Positions 5,991 through 8,494 of a stretch of 8,494 nucleotides of DNA are shown in pieces. Location of the stretch: assembly GCA_905480065.1 (NCBI GenBank), contig CAJQOV010000001.1:1-8494 (forward strand), read 5' to 3'. Positions within the stretch are counted from its first letter, which is position 1, and each line of letters begins with the position of its first letter. The notes beneath the pieces were generated by a model. It made no database searches, was not told the DNA's origin, and was given only the letters and a program-made list of their open reading frames with translations. Origin of the DNA: an uncultured Gammaproteobacteria bacterium (GTDB lineage Bacteria > Pseudomonadota > Gammaproteobacteria > UBA9214). Both the position numbers and the translations under genes were made by a program.

Positions 5991-7052
5991 ATGAACACCT
6001 CCATAATTGAGCAACTGGCCGCACAGGGCATTCATGGCCCCGGCAGTGATGAACTGGCTAAATATGAACGTCACCTGACTCGATTCTTTGAGCGTGAATA
6101 TAAACGTTTGCAGGAAAACCCCGTCTCCCTTGAATCATTAAAAATCGACACCACTCAGGGGCCAATGATGGAAGACACCGATGCACTGATGGAACGTCAC
6201 TATGACGAGCGCCCGGAATTTTTTGCCAGCTTTCTTGACAGGAAATATCGTGCCTATTCGATGGCCTATTATGGTGAGACTCCCGAAGAAATCTTAAACT
6301 CAACTGCAACGCTGGAAGAAGCGCAACATGCGAAATTTTCTCTGATAGCAGAACGCGCTCAGATTACCGGAAGCGAGCGAATTCTGAATATCGGCTGCGG
6401 TTTCGGCTCACTCGAGACTTATCTTTTAACTAAATATCCAGACTTGCAGATCACTGGGATAACTCCGAGCAAAGTACAGGTGGCATATTTAACCGAGCGG
6501 ATGAAGGACAGCAATGATCCGCTTGGGAAGGGCAACTTCACACTAATTGAAGGCACCTTCGATAAGATGAGAATTGAATGTATTGGCAAGGAGAAATATG
6601 ACTTAGTAATATCAGTGGCAGTATTTGAGCAGATTTATAACATGGGTGAAGTACTGCAAAGAGTACACCAACTTGTTACATCTGGCGGAAGATCATTTCA
6701 TCATTTCATTACATCAAAATTTGTCATACCACAGTTCATCCAACCAGATAAAACAAGAATTGGAAGTTATTTCCCAGGTGGTCGGGTGTGGCCGCATCAT
6801 GAGTTTGCAAGACATACTAGTCATTTAGAACTGCAAAATCTTTGGTTTATAAATGGTCTAAATTACTGGCGCACATTGGATGAATGGCACCGACGTTACT
6901 GGGAGGGCCTAGAGAAGCTATATGGGACTGTATTCGATACCAAAGCCATTGCTCACTGGAACGAATATTTTTCACTCTGCAAAGTTGTATTTGCACCATT
7001 TAACGGAACTTGCTACGGCAACAGTCACTATCTTTTCAGGAAGCCGTCCTGA
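5991..7052 (+). CDS. Class I SAM-dependent methyltransferase, cyclopropane-fatty-acid-synthase-like
   Basis: This is predicted to transfer a methyl or methylene group from S-adenosylmethionine, most likely to an unsaturated acyl chain. In the 353-residue product, an N-terminal helical part (1-80) precedes YSMAYYG (89-95) and LEEAQHAKFSLIAERA (108-123). The SAM-binding motif ILNIGCGFGS (131-140) and GITPSKVQ (156-163) follow, then FEQ (212-214), HHFITSK (237-243) and NYWRTLDEW (291-299). These match the order of motifs in CFA synthases, mycolic-acid cyclopropane synthases and the coclaurine N-methyltransferase group. E213, H238, I240 and Y292 line up by eye with bicarbonate-pocket residues of mycobacterial CmaA1, but M91 stands where CFA enzymes have Cys. 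ATG 5991 is preferred over in-frame ATG 5901, which would add an unrelated hydrophobic stretch; neither has a good ribosome site. The 3' half is much poorer in GC (about 35-40%) than nearby genes. Substrate unknown; an N-methyltransferase is the main alternative. Confidence 0.82.
   Translation: MNTSIIEQLAAQGIHGPGSDELAKYERHLTRFFEREYKRLQENPVSLESLKIDTTQGPMMEDTDALMERHYDERPEFFASFLDRKYRAYSMAYYGETPEEILNSTATLEEAQHAKFSLIAERAQITGSERILNIGCGFGSLETYLLTKYPDLQITGITPSKVQVAYLTERMKDSNDPLGKGNFTLIEGTFDKMRIECIGKEKYDLVISVAVFEQIYNMGEVLQRVHQLVTSGGRSFHHFITSKFVIPQFIQPDKTRIGSYFPGGRVWPHHEFARHTSHLELQNLWFINGLNYWRTLDEWHRRYWEGLEKLYGTVFDTKAIAHWNEYFSLCKVVFAPFNGTCYGNSHYLFRKPS
7036..7052. terminator. Weak candidate terminator stem in the convergent junction
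   Basis: TCAGGA-agccg-TCCTGA forms a 6-bp stem with a 5-base loop, ending on the methyltransferase stop codon and 9 bases from the end of the opposing ketosynthase gene. On the + strand it is followed by ggtgtttcac, with only a minimal T-run; on the minus strand A residues follow. It is the only structure in the junction, but intrinsic termination is doubtful. Confidence 0.25.
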
Positions 7053-7061
7053 GGTGTTTCA

Positions 7062-8273
7062 CTAAGACAAGCCCCTGACGGCAATCACCGCATTCAATCC
7101 ACCAAATGCGAAGGAATTCGATAATGCAAGGTCTACGTTGACGGCCCTCGCAACATTCGGCACATAATCCAGGTCACAACCTTCGCCAGGGTCAGTAAAA
7201 TTGGCCGTTGGTGGTATCAACCCGTTCTTTACGGTCAAAATAGTAGCAACCAGCTCCATGGCACTGGCCGCGCCCAGTGCATGTCCATGCATAGACTTGG
7301 TTGAGGACACTGCCAGCGAATGCGCATGGTTACCGAATACCTGGTGAATTGACTCGGTTTCAGCCAGGTCATTAGCCTCCGTGCCGGTTCCATGTGCATT
7401 TATATAGCCAATTGCATCTGGAGCCAGCTCCGCATCAGCCAACGCAGCCCTTATAGCAGCTGAGATCCCAAGAGTATCCGGCCGGGTGATATGTCCGGCA
7501 TCAGACGACATACCAAAACCGGCCAACTCTGCGTAACAGCGGGCACCACGAGACGCAGCATGGGCTTCAGACTCCAGCACCAGCATGGCAGCACCCTCTG
7601 CAAGCACCATGCCTGACCGGTCACGGGAAAACGGCCGACAGGTATCATTGGACACGACCCGCAAGGCTTCCCAGGACTTCAACAACCCATAGGTAAACGG
7701 CGCATCGGTACCACCTACCACGGCAACATCAACCAGGCCGGACCTGATCATCATGGCGCCCTGGATAACGGCATGCGCACCGGATGCGCAAGCGCTGGTG
7801 ATGGAGAATACTGGTCCACGAATGCCGATATGATGACTGACCATGCTGGCAGCTGCACTGGGCATTCCTTTCGGGATGGTAAGGGGATGCGCGCGCGAAC
7901 GGCCTTCCTTGTACAATTTGCAGTAGGTTTCCTCATCGGTCTGCTTGCCACCACATCCAGTACCGATCACGCCAGCGGCATTGGCAAGAATTGAACCCCC
8001 TGAAGAAAGCCCGGCATCTTCAATTGCCTCTCTGGCAGCCACCACCGCGAACTGTGAGAAGCGGTCGAGGATCGTCAGCTCATCATTGGAAAAATGCGAC
8101 TCCGGGCGGAATCCGTCAATCTGGACTCCCACCCTGATCTTGATATCGCTATCAATCCCGGACAATGCCCTGATAGCGGAATGCCCGCCTTCGAGGGCAC
8201 CCCAGAAAACCGGCACATTTGGACCCAGGCCAGAGATGCAGCCCAGGCCTGACACGACTACCCTACGACTCAT
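7062..8273 (-). CDS. Beta-ketoacyl-ACP synthase, FabF/NodE type (KAS II-like)
   Basis: This condensing enzyme of the thiolase fold joins an acyl group to malonyl-ACP with loss of CO2, extending fatty-acid or polyketide chains in the cytosol. The 403-residue product is complete and of normal length (FabF about 412). It starts with RRVVVSGLGCISGLG. The nucleophile is C162 in SACASGAHA, the two active-site histidines are H294 (NAHGTGTEAND) and H331 (KSMHGHALGAA), K326 is present, and the C-terminal gly-rich loop reads NSFAFGGLNA. All are intact, so it is not a chain-length-factor subunit lacking Cys. The start overlaps the stop of the upstream ACP gene (ATGA), implying coupled expression and a dedicated ACP partner, as in NodF-NodE. 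It is unlikely to be the housekeeping fabF, because typical fabD, fabG and fabH neighbours are not seen, though the window ends before the upstream genes. Confidence 0.93.
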   Translation of the reverse strand: MSRRVVVSGLGCISGLGPNVPVFWGALEGGHSAIRALSGIDSDIKIRVGVQIDGFRPESHFSNDELTILDRFSQFAVVAAREAIEDAGLSSGGSILANAAGVIGTGCGGKQTDEETYCKLYKEGRSRAHPLTIPKGMPSAAASMVSHHIGIRGPVFSITSACASGAHAVIQGAMMIRSGLVDVAVVGGTDAPFTYGLLKSWEALRVVSNDTCRPFSRDRSGMVLAEGAAMLVLESEAHAASRGARCYAELAGFGMSSDAGHITRPDTLGISAAIRAALADAELAPDAIGYINAHGTGTEANDLAETESIHQVFGNHAHSLAVSSTKSMHGHALGAASAMELVATILTVKNGLIPPTANFTDPGEGCDLDYVPNVARAVNVDLALSNSFAFGGLNAVIAVRGLS

Positions 8274-8494
8274 ACTGGCGCTTTCTGAGCAATGATCCGC
8301 TCAATCTGGGTCAGAATATCCCCGACTGTCTGCAAAGAATCAAACACCTCGTTGGGAACCTCAATATCGAGCTTGTCTTCCAGCTCATAGAGAATCGTGA
8401 TTGCGCCCAGCGAATCGATCCCGAGATCGTCAAGCCTGGTTGAAAGTGTGATTTTATCCGGCTGACACTTTAGGTAGTCTGATATTTCTTTTAA
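8270..8494 (-). CDS. Acyl carrier protein, N-terminus outside window
   Basis: The last 74 residues of an acyl carrier protein are read on the minus strand from the right edge; probably only a few N-terminal residues are missing, as ACPs usually have 78-95. The phosphopantetheine attachment motif DDLGIDSLGAI is present, with the modified Ser encoded at 8411-8413. It is followed by the typical acidic recognition helix (ITILYELEDKLDIEVPNEVF) and a final helix VGDILTQIERIIAQKAP. The TGA overlaps the ketosynthase ATG, so the pair is co-translated. The protein would carry the growing acyl chain for the neighbouring ketosynthase. The frame has no start codon inside the window and is therefore partial. 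Confidence 0.93.
   Translation of the reverse strand, partial: LKEISDYLKCQPDKITLSTRLDDLGIDSLGAITILYELEDKLDIEVPNEVFDSLQTVGDILTQIERIIAQKAPV

Noticed and set aside
7945..8295. Plus-strand open frames opposite the ketosynthase and ACP (also 7773-7994 and 8219-8443)
   Set aside because: They are antisense to genes with intact catalytic motifs, and their translations show no recognisable domain.
1..8494. tRNA, rRNA, CRISPR array, insertion sequence or phage attachment site
   Set aside because: No direct-repeat series, transposase-like frame, terminal inverted repeats, or cloverleaf-like sequence was found by reading.

Overview
The window looks like a chromosomal segment of a gammaproteobacterium outside the Enterobacterales. 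The evidence is the order pepA-holC-valS, which is conserved in Gammaproteobacteria, the Proteobacteria-type HolC, a DUF2970 membrane protein, and an RpfG-like REC/HD-GYP regulator. The genus cannot be fixed from the sequence alone. Base composition falls from about 60% GC in the housekeeping left half to roughly 35-40% GC in the middle of the methyltransferase gene.

Left block (1-4261, + strand): the C-terminal part of leucyl aminopeptidase PepA, the DNA polymerase III chi subunit HolC, a small uncharacterised acidic protein, and complete valyl-tRNA synthetase ValS. The first three genes are chained by ATGA stop/start overlaps. ValS follows after an 84-base gap that holds a perfect TATAAT hexamer. 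A small DUF2970 membrane protein on the minus strand converges on valS with no spacer; the two stop codons together form TGATCA.

Middle (4487-5990): a 327-base non-coding stretch with two short inverted repeats and a possible 41-codon leader ORF, then a stand-alone response regulator with REC and HD-GYP domains (predicted cyclic-di-GMP phosphodiesterase). A 118-base gap follows.

Right block (5991-8494): a class I SAM methyltransferase of the cyclopropane-fatty-acid-synthase/coclaurine-N-methyltransferase type on the + strand. It converges at 9 bases' distance on a minus-strand pair: an acyl carrier protein (5' end outside the window) overlapped by ATGA with a FabF/NodE-type beta-ketoacyl-ACP synthase. 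ACP plus a dedicated condensing enzyme, next to an acyl-chain-type methyltransferase, suggests the edge of an accessory lipid or polyketide locus that continues past the right end. This is the most promising part for novelty, but the window cuts it off and the product cannot be named. No RNA genes, insertion sequences or CRISPR arrays were seen.
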